Shown: positions 43,023 through 51,013 of the stretch, in pieces
How the letters are laid out: each line of letters starts with the position of its first letter
Position numbering within the stretch: the stretch's first letter is position 1
Assembly: GCF_030766935.1 (NCBI RefSeq)
Contig: NZ_JASERL010000017.1
Coordinates: 62,001-126,000 of the forward strand
Reading direction: 5' to 3'
DNA: 64,000 nucleotides
DNA from: Streptomyces sp. KL109B
GTDB taxonomy: Bacteria > Actinomycetota > Actinomycetes > Streptomycetales > Streptomycetaceae
The notes under the pieces: model-generated
The model's database searches: none
Seen by the model: the letters and a program-made list of their open reading frames with translations, nothing else
What the model was told of the DNA's origin: nothing
Translations under genes and position numbers: made by a program

Positions 43023-43898
43023 ATGACCCGGCCCATCACCGCGGGCGTGGACGGATCTCCGGAGAGCGCGGCGGCGGCCGCCTGGGCGGCGCGCGAGGCG
43101 GTGCGGCGCGCACTGCCGCTGCGCCTGGTGCACGTGGGCGAGCCCGCCTCCGACACCCTGGCGCTCGCCGCGGACGATTCGGCCCTCGCCCAGTGGGCGG
43201 GCGACCTGCTCGCCGACACCGAGCAGGAGATCGCCGAACGCCACCCCGGGCTCGCCGTCACCACCGACGTCCTCGACGAGGCCGCCCCGGCCGACTCCCT
43301 GCTGGCCGCCGCGGGCGACGCGGAGAGCCTCGTGCTCGGCTCGCGCGGGCACGGCGTCATCGTCGGGTTCCTGCTCGGCTCGGTCGGGCAGCAGGTCATC
43401 GCCAAGGCCACCCGGCCCGTCGTCCTCGTCCGCGCGGACGACGCGGCGTCGGCCGACGCCAGCGGGCGCGACGTCGTCGTCGGGCAGGAGGGCGAGCCCG
43501 AGGACAGCGCCGCCGCGATGGAGTTCGCCTTCACCACCGCACAGGCCCGCGGCGTCGCCGTGCGGGCCGTGCGCGCGTGGAGCCTGCCGCCGGTCTTCGC
43601 CTACAGCCCCGGCTCCCTCGAACTGCTCGACGACGCGGGCGGCATGGAACCGTACGAGAAGAAGGCCCTCGCCACCGCCCTCGCCCCCTGGCGCGAGCGC
43701 TTCCCCGACGTCGCCGTGCGCGAGCACGTCGAGATCGGCAGCGCGGGACAGGTGCTGCTCTCGGTCGCCTCCGACGCCCAGCTGCTCGTCGTCGGCCGCC
43801 GCGCGCGCCGCACCGCCATCGGCTCCCGCATCGGCTCGGTCGCGCACGCGGTGCTGCACCACGCGCCGTGCCCCGTGGCCGTGGTCCCGAACGTCTGA
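43023..43898 (+). CDS. Universal stress protein, tandem USP domains
   Basis: A 291-residue protein with two UspA domains (about 1-140 and 150-291). The first has the ATP-binding motif GSRGHGVIVGFLLGSVGQQV; the second has GRRARRTAIGSRIGSVAHAV, where the first G-x2-G is less regular. Tandem USPs bind ATP and help survival under hypoxia or stress in actinomycetes. GAGGAGG lies before the start; a GTG at 43020 is in frame and also possible. Confidence 0.9.
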   Translation: MTRPITAGVDGSPESAAAAAWAAREAVRRALPLRLVHVGEPASDTLALAADDSALAQWAGDLLADTEQEIAERHPGLAVTTDVLDEAAPADSLLAAAGDAESLVLGSRGHGVIVGFLLGSVGQQVIAKATRPVVLVRADDAASADASGRDVVVGQEGEPEDSAAAMEFAFTTAQARGVAVRAVRAWSLPPVFAYSPGSLELLDDAGGMEPYEKKALATALAPWRERFPDVAVREHVEIGSAGQVLLSVASDAQLLVVGRRARRTAIGSRIGSVAHAVLHHAPCPVAVVPNV

Positions 43899-43970
43899 CC
43901 TGGGTGTTCGCGCACCCGAGCGGCGATATTCAGATGCATGATCGACGGGCGGCTTTGTAGGGTCCAGGGT

Positions 43971-44471
43971 GTGGAACCACTCACTGACAAACAGATCCGC
44001 TCGTCCTTCGTGAACTGCACCAAGGGCGAGGCGTCCCGCCTGAAGCTGCCGCTGGACTTCGCCGAGACGCCCTGGCAGGACCTGGACTTCCTCGGCTGGG
44101 TGGACCCGGGCGCGCCGCTGCGCTCGTACATCGTGCGCCCCACGGACGACGGGCCGCTCGGCATCACCCTGCGCGTCCCGCAGAGCGGGCGCACCGGCGC
44201 CATGAAGTCGAGCCTGTGCCAGATCTGCCTCACCGGACACGCCTCGTCCGGCGTCTCCCTGCTCGCCGCGCCCCTCGCGGGGGCCCGCGGCCGCGAGGGC
44301 AACACGGTGGGCCTGTACGTCTGCGCCGACCTGGCCTGCTCGCTCTACCTGCGCGGCAAGAAGCAGCCGAAGCTGCGCGACGCCCGCTACGAGGAGTCGC
44401 TCACGCTGGACCAGCGGGTGGAGCGGGCGCTCGGGAACCTGGACGCGTTCATCGCGCGGATCACCGGCTGA
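43971..44471 (+). CDS. FBP (FusB-like, EF-G-binding) zinc-finger family protein
   Basis: A 166-residue protein with a helical N-terminal part and a treble-clef zinc finger near residues 83-128: CQICLTG and CADLAC, the four-Cys pattern of the FBP/FusB C-terminal domain. FusB binds elongation factor G and rescues it from fusidic acid; actinomycete homologues are common and their role is not proven. GTG 43971 is chosen with TAGGG 9 nt upstream; ATG 43938 would add 11 residues. Confidence 0.75.
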   Translation: MEPLTDKQIRSSFVNCTKGEASRLKLPLDFAETPWQDLDFLGWVDPGAPLRSYIVRPTDDGPLGITLRVPQSGRTGAMKSSLCQICLTGHASSGVSLLAAPLAGARGREGNTVGLYVCADLACSLYLRGKKQPKLRDARYEESLTLDQRVERALGNLDAFIARITG

Positions 44472-44485
44472 CCCGCGTCTACGTA

Positions 44486-44522
44486 GGCGTGACCACGTAG
44501 CCCGCGTCTACGTAGTCACGCC
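44486..44522. terminator. Bidirectional hairpin between FBP and encapsulin genes
   Basis: GGCGTGACCACGTAG pairs with CTACGTAGTCACGCC at 14 of 15 positions around a 7-nt loop. The right arm includes the encapsulin stop. The region also has CCCGCGTCTACGTAG twice (44472-44486, 44501-44515). Confidence 0.82.
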
Positions 44523-45340
44523 TTGAGCGCGACCACGGCCTCGTCCGTGTAGGGCAGGAACGTCAGGGTCTGGTGGAAGTACAGGTCGACGCCGTGCGCG
44601 TCGTGCCCGCTGTAGCCGATCGCCAGGTCCTGGCCGAGCCGCAGTTCGAAGTCGCCGCCGCGTGTCGACAGCACGAACGCCCCGTTCAGGGCAGGCGCCC
44701 AGATCGGCGTGCCGTCCAGGATCCGGCCCAGGTGGCCCGCGATCGGATAGCCGTGGTCGGAGGTCTCGCTCACCGCCGTGTACGCGTCGGCGCCCAGCAG
44801 CAGCGCGTACGGGCCGTCGACACCGGCGAGCCGCAGCGCCGTGAGCGCCTTGCTGATCGTGTCCGGGTAGTCGAGGGCCTCGGCCGGCAGGCTCAGGACC
44901 GGGTTCGAGGTGCGCTCGCGCAGCCCCTCGATGCCCGCCGCCGCGTACCCGTCGAAGATCGCCTGGTCCTCGGCGTACGCCATGGAGCGCGCCGCGTCCT
45001 TCACCGGCTGCCAGTCGGAGTCCTTGGAGCCGCGCTCCACATCGTCCACGGCCTGCCGGCTCACCGTGAACGGCACCCGCAGCTCGACCAGCGGCTTGAC
45101 GCCACGAAGGCGGGCCGTCACGCCGGGCGCGGGCGGCGCGATGTCGTCGAGGTGGCCGGTGCCGACGGCGGACAGCTCGGAGCCGTCCGGACCCGTGACG
45201 TCGACGACGCGGCGGCCCGCGACATGGCGCTGGAAGGTGCGGGACGCCTCCTCCTCGATCTCGGCCCACGCGGCGGGCGTGATCGGGGCGAGCTCGCGGT
45301 GCAGGTTGTTGCTGGGGGTGGGGTTCGGGGCGGTGGTCAT
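44516..45340 (-). CDS. Encapsulin nanocompartment shell protein (family 1)
   Basis: A 274-residue protein with the HK97-capsid-like encapsulin sequence: NLHRELAPITPAAWAEIEEEA, RVVDVTGPDG, VSRQAVDDVERGSKDSDW and a C-terminal IGYSGHDAHGVDLYFHQTLTF. Such proteins self-assemble into a T=1 shell of about 60 subunits. It lies 14 bp after the DyP peroxidase gene, which carries the shell-targeting peptide, so the cargo is clear. Two copies of an AAGGAGCCT-type ribosome site precede the ATG. Confidence 0.95.
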   Translation of the reverse strand: MTTAPNPTPSNNLHRELAPITPAAWAEIEEEASRTFQRHVAGRRVVDVTGPDGSELSAVGTGHLDDIAPPAPGVTARLRGVKPLVELRVPFTVSRQAVDDVERGSKDSDWQPVKDAARSMAYAEDQAIFDGYAAAGIEGLRERTSNPVLSLPAEALDYPDTISKALTALRLAGVDGPYALLLGADAYTAVSETSDHGYPIAGHLGRILDGTPIWAPALNGAFVLSTRGGDFELRLGQDLAIGYSGHDAHGVDLYFHQTLTFLPYTDEAVVALKA

Positions 45341-45343
45341 GGT

Positions 45344-45364
45344 CTTCAGGCTCCTTAGGCTCCT
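45344..45364 (-). promoter_or_regulatory. Duplicated Shine-Dalgarno overlapping the DyP stop codon
   Basis: On the minus strand AGGAGCCTA is followed directly by AGGAGCCTG, and the encapsulin ATG comes 11 nt later. The first copy ends in the TAA stop of the DyP gene and the second in a TGA. The duplication gives encapsulin two ribosome sites. Confidence 0.75.
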
Positions 45365-46380
45365 TTGAGGCTGCCGATGCCGAGGGATCCGTCGGCGGAG
45401 CCGGCGGTGTCAGTGGAGTCGGCGGTGTCAGCGGATTCGGCGGCGCCGGACGGCGGCTCGGGCAGGTCGTCGAGGAAGTCGGCGCTCGGCACGTGGAACA
45501 GGCAGCCGGTGACCGCCGTCGAGAAGTCGAGGATCCGGTCGTGGCTGCCGGGCGGGTCGCCGAGGAACATGTTGCGCAGCATCCGCTCGGTGACGTCCGG
45601 GGTGCGCGCGTAGCCGATGAAGTACGTGCCGAACTCGCCGTCGCCGACGCTGCCGAACGGCATGTTCTCGCGCAGGATCTGCCGCTCCGTGCCGTCCTCG
45701 TCGACGATCGTGTTGAGCGCGACGTGCGAGTCGGCGGGCTTCACGTCGTCGTCCAGCTCGATGTTCGCGGTCTTCGTGCGGCCGATGACCTTCTCCTGCT
45801 CGGTCGAGTCCAGCGCCTCCCAGGCCGCCATGTCGTGCACGTACTTCTGCACGATGACGTACGAGCCGCCGCTGAAGTCCGGGTCCTCGTCGCCCACGTA
45901 CACGGACTCGGCCGCGGCCCGCCCGGTCGGGTTCTCGCTGCCGTCGACGAAGCCGAGCAGATCGCTGTCGTCGAAGTACTTGAAGCCGTGCACCTCGTCG
46001 ACGACGGTGACGGCGGAGCCGAGCCTGCCGATGAGGACGCGGGCCAGCTCGAAGCAGAGGTCCATGCGCCGGGACCGCAGGTGGAAGAGCAGGTCGCCGG
46101 GTGTCGCGGGGGCCAGGTGGCGGGGGCCCGCGAGCGCCTGGAACGGGTGCAGCTCGCGCGGCCGTGGCCCGCTGAACAGGCGGTCCCAGGCGGTCGAGCC
46201 GATCCCGGCGATGCAGCCGAGCGCGGCGTCCCGGTCCCGGAACCCGACGGAGCGGCTCAGCCCCGACAGGTCTTCCAGGGTGTCGCGGACGGTGCTCTCG
46301 CCGCCGGGCGCGACGGTGACCACCAGGAACATGGCGGTCTTCGCGGGTGGGGAGAGGAGGACGGGCTGTGGTTCGGCCAC
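45355..46380 (-). CDS. Dye-decolorising peroxidase, encapsulin cargo
   Basis: A 341-residue DyP haem peroxidase. The signature GFVDGSENP holds the catalytic Asp; ADSHVALN holds the proximal His, and RQILRENMPFG the conserved Arg. The last residues, SLGIGSLKGA, are the standard encapsulin-targeting peptide, joined by an Asp/Ser/Thr-rich linker of 6-residue repeats. It would oxidise phenolic or dye substrates with peroxide inside the shell. GTG 46380 is chosen with GGAG 5 nt upstream. Confidence 0.95.
   Translation of the reverse strand: MAEPQPVLLSPPAKTAMFLVVTVAPGGESTVRDTLEDLSGLSRSVGFRDRDAALGCIAGIGSTAWDRLFSGPRPRELHPFQALAGPRHLAPATPGDLLFHLRSRRMDLCFELARVLIGRLGSAVTVVDEVHGFKYFDDSDLLGFVDGSENPTGRAAAESVYVGDEDPDFSGGSYVIVQKYVHDMAAWEALDSTEQEKVIGRTKTANIELDDDVKPADSHVALNTIVDEDGTERQILRENMPFGSVGDGEFGTYFIGYARTPDVTERMLRNMFLGDPPGSHDRILDFSTAVTGCLFHVPSADFLDDLPEPPSGAAESADTADSTDTAGSADGSLGIGSLKGA
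45400..45435 (-). repeat. 18-bp tandem repeat in the DyP linker
   Basis: GCCGGCGGTGTCAGTGGA and GTCGGCGGTGTCAGCGGA are successive in-frame units encoding the ADTADS-like linker before the encapsulin-targeting peptide. Confidence 0.78.
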
Positions 46381-46607
46381 GAGTGCTCCGTTGGTCCGAA
46401 GGTCCGATGGCAAAGGACGGTGCTTGCTGGCTTTTGTCACCATATGGGCTGAGACGGTGAGCGGCACTCGCGCCGGAAAAGGGCTGGTCTCGGCGGTCTA
46501 AATGGCCGATCTAAAGGGCAGATGAAGGGATGTGTCGGACCTCACGTTCCATGGGTCGTCGATCCGGCGTCGGGTGCCGTCCAGGTGCTGTTAAACTTTG
46601 AACCAGG

Positions 46608-46646
46608 CCCCGACCGTTCTCCCCCGTACGGTCGGGGTCCTTTTTT
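46608..46646 (+). terminator. Intrinsic terminator or attenuator upstream of adh
   Basis: CCCCGACCGT and ACGGTCGGGG form a perfect 10-bp stem with a 10-nt loop, followed by TCC and six Ts. No plus-strand gene precedes it, so it ends either an unannotated small RNA or an adh leader transcript. Confidence 0.75.
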
Positions 46647-46671
46647 GTGCCGTTTTCCTGTCGTGTCGCAT

Positions 46672-46701
46672 GTCCCGTCGAGACACATGTCCCAATGGGA
46701 C
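46672..46701. promoter_or_regulatory. Two GTCCC-N3-GGGAC-type dyads upstream of adh
   Basis: GTCCCGTCGAGAC (46672-46684) and GTCCCAATGGGAC (46689-46701) are related dyads 17 bp apart, the second perfect. They lie 58-87 bp before the adh ATG and look like a regulator's tandem site. Confidence 0.6.
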
Positions 46702-46758
46702 GCGACCGCGTTATCGTGGAAGGGCGGGGGTCCGCGAGAGCGACAAAGGAGTCGAGTC

Positions 46759-47799
46759 ATGAAGGCACTTCAGTACCGGACCGTCGGGGCAGCGCCCGAG
46801 GTCGTCACCGTCCCGGACCCCGAGCCCGGCCCCGGACAGGTCCTGCTGAAGGTCACCGCCGCCGGAGTGTGCCACTCCGACATCGCCGTGATGAGCTGGC
46901 CCGCCGAGGGCTTCCCCTACGAACTGCCGCTGACCCTCGGCCACGAGGGCGTCGGCACCGTCGCCGCGCTGGGCGCCGGAGTCACCGGCTTCGCCGAGGG
47001 CGACGCCGTCGCCGTGTACGGGCCGTGGGGCTGCGGTGCCTGCGCCAAGTGCGCCGAGGGCAAGGAGAACTACTGCCTGCGCGCCGACGAGCTCGGCATC
47101 CGCCCGCCCGGACTCGGCGCCCCCGGCTCCATGGCCGAGTACATGATCGTCGACGACGCGCGGCACCTCGTGCCGATCGACGGCCTCGACCCCGTCGCGA
47201 CCGTGCCGCTCACCGACGCCGGCCTCACCCCGTACCACGCCATCAAGCGCTCGCTGCCCAAGCTGGTGCCCGGCTCCACCGCCGTCGTCATCGGCACCGG
47301 CGGCCTCGGCCACGTCGCCATCCAGCTCCTTCGCGCCATGACCGCCGCCCGCGTCGTCGCCCTCGACGTCACCGAGGACAAGCTCGCCCTCGCCCGCACC
47401 GTCGGCGCCCACGAGGCGATCCTGTCGAACGCGGAGGCCGCCGCGAAGGTCAAGGAGCTGACCGGCGGGCGCGGCGCCGAGGCCGTCTTCGACTTCGTCG
47501 GCGTCCAGCCCACCGTCGAGACCGCCGGGGCCGTCGCCGCTGTCGAGGGTGACGTCACGATCGTCGGCATCGGCGGCGGCACCCTCCCCGTCGGCTTCGG
47601 CGCCACCAACTTCGAGGTCAACGTCACCGCCCCGTACTGGGGCAGCCGCGGCGAGCTCGTCGAGGTCCTCGACCTCGCGCGGGCCGGCGCCGTCTCCGTG
47701 CACACCGAGACCTTCTCGCTCGACGATGCCCCCAAGGCGTACGAGCTGCTGCACGACGGCAAGATCAACGGGCGTGCGGTGATCCTGCCGAACGGCTGA
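46759..47799 (+). CDS. Zinc-dependent NAD(P) alcohol dehydrogenase, AdhP-like
   Basis: A 346-residue MDR-family dehydrogenase. Catalytic zinc site in AGVCHSD and GHEGVG, structural zinc in GCGACAKCAEGKENYC, and the NAD loop GTGGLGHVAIQ. It oxidises primary alcohols or reduces aldehydes in the cytosol. AAGGAG precedes the ATG. The upstream operators and terminator-like hairpin suggest tight control. A P450 gene follows 112 bp downstream, without clear coupling. Confidence 0.92.
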   Translation: MKALQYRTVGAAPEVVTVPDPEPGPGQVLLKVTAAGVCHSDIAVMSWPAEGFPYELPLTLGHEGVGTVAALGAGVTGFAEGDAVAVYGPWGCGACAKCAEGKENYCLRADELGIRPPGLGAPGSMAEYMIVDDARHLVPIDGLDPVATVPLTDAGLTPYHAIKRSLPKLVPGSTAVVIGTGGLGHVAIQLLRAMTAARVVALDVTEDKLALARTVGAHEAILSNAEAAAKVKELTGGRGAEAVFDFVGVQPTVETAGAVAAVEGDVTIVGIGGGTLPVGFGATNFEVNVTAPYWGSRGELVEVLDLARAGAVSVHTETFSLDDAPKAYELLHDGKINGRAVILPNG

Positions 47800-47841
47800 C
47801 ACGGGGCCGGCACCGGGGCTCCCACCGGGTGGGGGTGTACG

Positions 47842-47880
47842 TACTGACGGGCGGTCAATAGGCTGAGGTTTACCGCCCGT
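47842..47880. promoter_or_regulatory. Dyads upstream of the P450 gene
   Basis: TACTGAC and GTCAATA (47842-47860) form an imperfect dyad typical of TetR sites. ACGGGCGGT (47847-47855) and ACCGCCCGT (47872-47880) form a second perfect inverted repeat. No regulator gene is adjacent. Confidence 0.5.
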
Positions 47881-47911
47881 TACACCCCCGCCGTACCGTC
47901 ACAGGAGCCCC

Positions 47912-49135
47912 ATGTCCGCCGCCCAGGCCCCCGACATCCTCTCGCCGGAATTCGCCGCCGACCCGTACCCCGCCTACCGCGCGATGCGCGAGTCCGACCC
48001 GCTCATCTGGCACGAGGCGACGCAGAGTTGGATCGTCTCGCGGTACGCGGACGTGGAGCGCGTCTTCAAGGACAAAGAGGCCACCTTCACCACCGACAAC
48101 TACGACTGGCAGCTCGAACCCGTGCACGGCCGCACCATCCTGCAGATGAGCGGCCGCGAGCACGCCGTGCGCCGCGCGCTCGTCGCGCCCGCCTTCCGCG
48201 GCAGCGAACTTCAGGACAAGTTCCTGCCGGTCATCGAGCGCAACTCCCGTGAGCTGATAGACAAGTTCAGGGACGCGGGCGCGGCCGATCTCGTCGCCGA
48301 CTACGCCACCCGGCTCCCCGTCAACGTCATCGCGGACATGCTCGGCCTCGACAAGGCCGACCACACCCGCTTCCACGGCTGGTACACCGCCGTCATCAAC
48401 TTCCTGTCGAACCTGTCGGGCGACCCGGACGTCGCGGCGGCGGGGGAGCGCACGCGCGTCGAGTTCGCCGAGTACATGATCCCGGTCATCCAGGAGCGCC
48501 GCGAGAACCCCGGCGACGACCTGCTGTCCGCGCTCTGCGCCGCCGAGGTCGACGGGGTGCGGATGAGCGACGAGGACATCAAGGCGTTCTGCAGCCTGCT
48601 GCTCGCGGCCGGCGGCGAGACCACCGACAAGGCGATCGCCAGCATCTTCGCCAACCTCCTCGCGAACCCCGAGCAGTTGGCGGCCGTGCGCGCCGACCGG
48701 ACGCTGATCCCGCGCGCCTTCGCCGAGACGCTGCGCGTCACCCCGCCCGTCCACATGATCATGCGCCAGTCCGCCGTCGACGTGGAGCTGACCGGCGGCA
48801 CCGTCCCCGCGGGCGCCACCGTCACCTGCCTCATCGGCGCCGCCAACCGCGACGAGAACCGGTACAAGGACGCGGACCGCTTCGATCTGTTCCGCGAGGA
48901 CCTGACCACCACGACCGCGTTCTCCGCCGCCGCCGACCACCTGGCCTTCGCCCTCGGCCGGCACTTCTGCGTCGGCGCGCTGCTCGCCAAGGCGGAGGTG
49001 GAGACCGGCGTCAACCAGCTCCTCGACGCGATGCCCGACCTGCGGCTCGCCGAGGGCTTCGAACCGGTCGAGCGGGGCGTCTTCACGCGCGGGCCCGTGG
49101 CGCTGCCGGTGCGTTTCACGCCGGTCGCGGGCTGA
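47912..49135 (+). CDS. Cytochrome P450
   Basis: A 407-residue soluble class I P450. The I-helix has AAGGETT, the K-helix ETLR, and the haem loop FALGRHFCVG with C353 as thiolate ligand. No fused reductase is present, so ferredoxin and ferredoxin reductase from elsewhere are needed. AGGAG lies before ATG 47912. The substrate is unknown. Confidence 0.93.
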   Translation: MSAAQAPDILSPEFAADPYPAYRAMRESDPLIWHEATQSWIVSRYADVERVFKDKEATFTTDNYDWQLEPVHGRTILQMSGREHAVRRALVAPAFRGSELQDKFLPVIERNSRELIDKFRDAGAADLVADYATRLPVNVIADMLGLDKADHTRFHGWYTAVINFLSNLSGDPDVAAAGERTRVEFAEYMIPVIQERRENPGDDLLSALCAAEVDGVRMSDEDIKAFCSLLLAAGGETTDKAIASIFANLLANPEQLAAVRADRTLIPRAFAETLRVTPPVHMIMRQSAVDVELTGGTVPAGATVTCLIGAANRDENRYKDADRFDLFREDLTTTTAFSAAADHLAFALGRHFCVGALLAKAEVETGVNQLLDAMPDLRLAEGFEPVERGVFTRGPVALPVRFTPVAG

Positions 49136-49170
49136 CCGACACAGGCCGCGGCCGCCAGGCCCGACAGGTG

Positions 49171-49176
49171 TACGAT
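49171..49176 (+). promoter_or_regulatory. Possible -10 of the Trp leader transcript
   Basis: TACGAT lies 6 bp before the leader peptide ATG at 49183, which would make the leader mRNA leaderless. A -35 is not clear. Confidence 0.4.
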
Positions 49177-49182
49177 TGCGTT

Positions 49183-49224
49183 ATGCATCGTTCTACGTGT
49201 CTCAACTGGTGGCGCCTCACTTAG
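49183..49224 (+). CDS. Leader peptide with tandem Trp codons (attenuation of trpS)
   Basis: A 13-codon ORF encoding MHRSTCLNWWRLT ends at TAG 49222. Two adjacent TGG codons (49207-49212) sit shortly before the stop, and a terminator hairpin with a T tract follows at 49251-49276. This is the layout of ribosome-mediated attenuation: when charged Trp-tRNA is scarce the ribosome stalls at the Trp codons and an alternative fold prevents termination. The controlled gene is the tryptophanyl-tRNA synthetase 120 bp downstream. The same mechanism is known for the indolmycin-resistant trpRS1 of S. coelicolor. Confidence 0.8.
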   Translation: MHRSTCLNWWRLT

Positions 49225-49250
49225 AGGCGGCCGCACAGTCAAGCACGTAC

Positions 49251-49276
49251 AAGGGCCGTCCCCGGACGGCCCTTTT
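49251..49276 (+). terminator. Attenuator terminator before trpS
   Basis: AAGGGCCGTC and GACGGCCCTT form a 10-bp stem with a CCCG loop and end in TTTT. Upstream GGCGGCC (49226-49232 area) could pair with the 5' arm GGCCGTC as an antiterminator, with one G-U pair. Confidence 0.8.
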
Positions 49277-49344
49277 CCCATGCCCTCCCCGCCGGAGGCC
49301 ACGCCGTCCCGAGGACGCCCGTGACCAGGGGAGAAGAGACCACC

Positions 49345-50439
49345 ATGAGCAGCACCGACAGCAACGACGTCCTCGATACCACCGACGTCCTCGGCACCAC
49401 CGCCGCGCGGGCCCGCAGCGCCGAGCTCGAACAACTCATCCGCAAGGACCCCGGACGGTTCCGCGTCCTCACCGGCGACCGGCCCACCGGACGCCTGCAC
49501 CTCGGGCACTACTTCGGCACCCTCCACAACCGCGTACGCCTCCAGGACCTCGGCGTCGAGACCTTCGTCCTGATCGCCGACTACCAGGTCCTCACCGACC
49601 GCGACGTCGCCGAGAACCTGACCGCGCACGTCGAGGAACTGGTCCTCGACCACCTCGCCATCGGCATCGACCCCGAGCGGTCCACGATCTTCACGCACAG
49701 CGCGCTTCCCGCCCTGAACCAGCTGCTGCTGCCGTTCCTCAGCCTCGTGTCCGTCGCCGAGCTGCACCGCAACCCCACGGTCAAGGACGAGATCGCGCAC
49801 TCCCGGCAGTCCGCGGTGAGCGGGCTGATGTTCACGTATCCCGTGCATCAGGCCGCCGACATCCTCTTCTGCAAGGCGAACCTCGTGCCCGTCGGCCAGG
49901 ACCAGCTGCCGCACCTGGAGGTCACCCGCACCGTCGCCCGCCGCTTCAACGACCGCTACGGCAACGGCACTTCGGTCTTCCCGCAGCCCGAGGCCCTGCT
50001 GTCCACGGCGCCGCTGCTGCTCGGCACCGACGGCACGAAGATGAGCAAGTCCCGCGGCAACGCCATCGCCCTGTCCGCCACCGCGGACGAGACCGCCCGC
50101 CTGCTCCGCGGCGCCAAGACCGACGCCGATCGGCACATCACGTACGAGCCCGGGACCCGCCCCGAGGTCTCCTCGCTCGTCCTGCTCGCCGCCCTGTGCG
50201 AGGGCGTCGACCCGCACACCGTCGCGGCGGAGATCGGCGACGGCGGCGGCGCCGCCCTCAAGCGGCGCGTCACCGAGGCCGTGAACGAGTACCTCGCCCC
50301 GATCCGGGCCCGCCGCGCGCTCTACGCGCAGGACCGCGCCCTGGTCAGGGAGGTGCTGCGGGCCGGGAACGAGCGGGCCGGCGCGATCGCCGACGCGACG
50401 CTCGGGGAGGTGAGGGCGGCCATGAACGCCGACTACTGA
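49345..50439 (+). CDS. trpS: Tryptophanyl-tRNA synthetase, auxiliary TrpRS1-type
   Basis: A 364-residue class Ic synthetase. The HIGH signature is HLGHYFG in GDRPTGRLHLGH, and the KMSKS loop is TKMSKSRGN. It charges tRNA-Trp. Because the gene sits behind a Trp-codon leader and attenuator, it is probably the inducible, antibiotic-tolerant second enzyme (resistance to indolmycin-like inhibitors) rather than the housekeeping one. ATG 49345 has GAAGAG upstream; a GTG at 49321 is in frame. Confidence 0.92.
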   Translation: MSSTDSNDVLDTTDVLGTTAARARSAELEQLIRKDPGRFRVLTGDRPTGRLHLGHYFGTLHNRVRLQDLGVETFVLIADYQVLTDRDVAENLTAHVEELVLDHLAIGIDPERSTIFTHSALPALNQLLLPFLSLVSVAELHRNPTVKDEIAHSRQSAVSGLMFTYPVHQAADILFCKANLVPVGQDQLPHLEVTRTVARRFNDRYGNGTSVFPQPEALLSTAPLLLGTDGTKMSKSRGNAIALSATADETARLLRGAKTDADRHITYEPGTRPEVSSLVLLAALCEGVDPHTVAAEIGDGGGAALKRRVTEAVNEYLAPIRARRALYAQDRALVREVLRAGNERAGAIADATLGEVRAAMNADY

Positions 50440-50570
50440 AGCCACCCCTGACGCACGTCCCGAAAGCCGACGGCACGATTCTGCGGACGGCGTGCATGCC
50501 CCGCGCGATCCCGGGCAGCAGCAGTACAGACGCTCAAGCGGCCCACCCCCCCCCGGGCGCTCGAGCTTGA

Positions 50571-50611
50571 GGCCCTGTCGCCCCCTCTCCCCCCTGGGAG
50601 GCGGCAGGGCC
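50571..50611 (+). terminator. Hairpin after trpS
   Basis: GGCCCTGTCGCC pairs with GGCGGCAGGGCC at 11 of 12 positions around a 17-nt loop, then GCCTTCTTTC follows. It lies 130 bp after the stop. A run of nine Cs (about 50536) lies just upstream. Confidence 0.65.
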
Positions 50612-50652
50612 GCCTTCTTTCGGGACCCGGCGTACGGGCCGCCCGGGCCCAA

Positions 50653-50937
50653 TTACCCCTGGTAGTGCCGCTGTTGCTGCTGCGGAGCGCCGCCCTGCGG
50701 CCCCGCGGCCTGCGCCACCATCCCGTCCACCTGCTCCTTGGGCACCTGGTGCGCGGCGCCGCAGAACGTGCACTGCGCCTGGTACTTGGTGGAGATCGGG
50801 AAGAGCGGGATGAAGAACAGCGTGAACTTCGTGACGAACTTGCGCAGCGTGTGCGCCGCGGGATTGCCGCAACTGCCGCAGACGAATGTGAGGATCGCGA
50901 GCTGGTACGTGTACCCCCGCGTGCCGAAGATGATCAT
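50653..50937 (-). CDS. Small zinc-ribbon protein
   Basis: A 94-residue protein. Two CxxC pairs (VCGSCGN and CTFCGA) form a zinc ribbon around a hydrophobic middle (FTLFFIPLFPIS) that might touch the membrane. The tail is Gln/Gly-rich. This is a common actinomycete zinc-ribbon family of unknown function. Confidence 0.75.
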   Translation of the reverse strand: MIIFGTRGYTYQLAILTFVCGSCGNPAAHTLRKFVTKFTLFFIPLFPISTKYQAQCTFCGAAHQVPKEQVDGMVAQAAGPQGGAPQQQQRHYQG

Positions 50938-51013
50938 CAGGTCCCTCCCGTATGTGTGGCCGCCGCCGAGCGTTCGGCGCCCGGCGTCATCGTATGCGGC
51001 CGTCCCCTGAGCC

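Larger units (their letters stand above)
46381..46758. other. 378-bp divergent region: terminator-like hairpin and operators
   Basis: It separates the DyP and alcohol dehydrogenase genes. It holds an intrinsic-terminator-like hairpin with a T tract (46608-46646) and two GTCCC-type dyads (46672-46701). No ORF is supported; a plus-strand frame from 46522 is open into adh but lacks a ribosome site. Confidence 0.6.

Noticed and set aside
46575-46605. A tRNA-Asn-like CTGTTAA string upstream of adh
   Set aside because: No acceptor, D or T stems can be formed around it.
47821-47833. CCCACC-G-GGTGGG after adh as a terminator
   Set aside because: The one-base centre cannot form a loop; it is only a palindrome.
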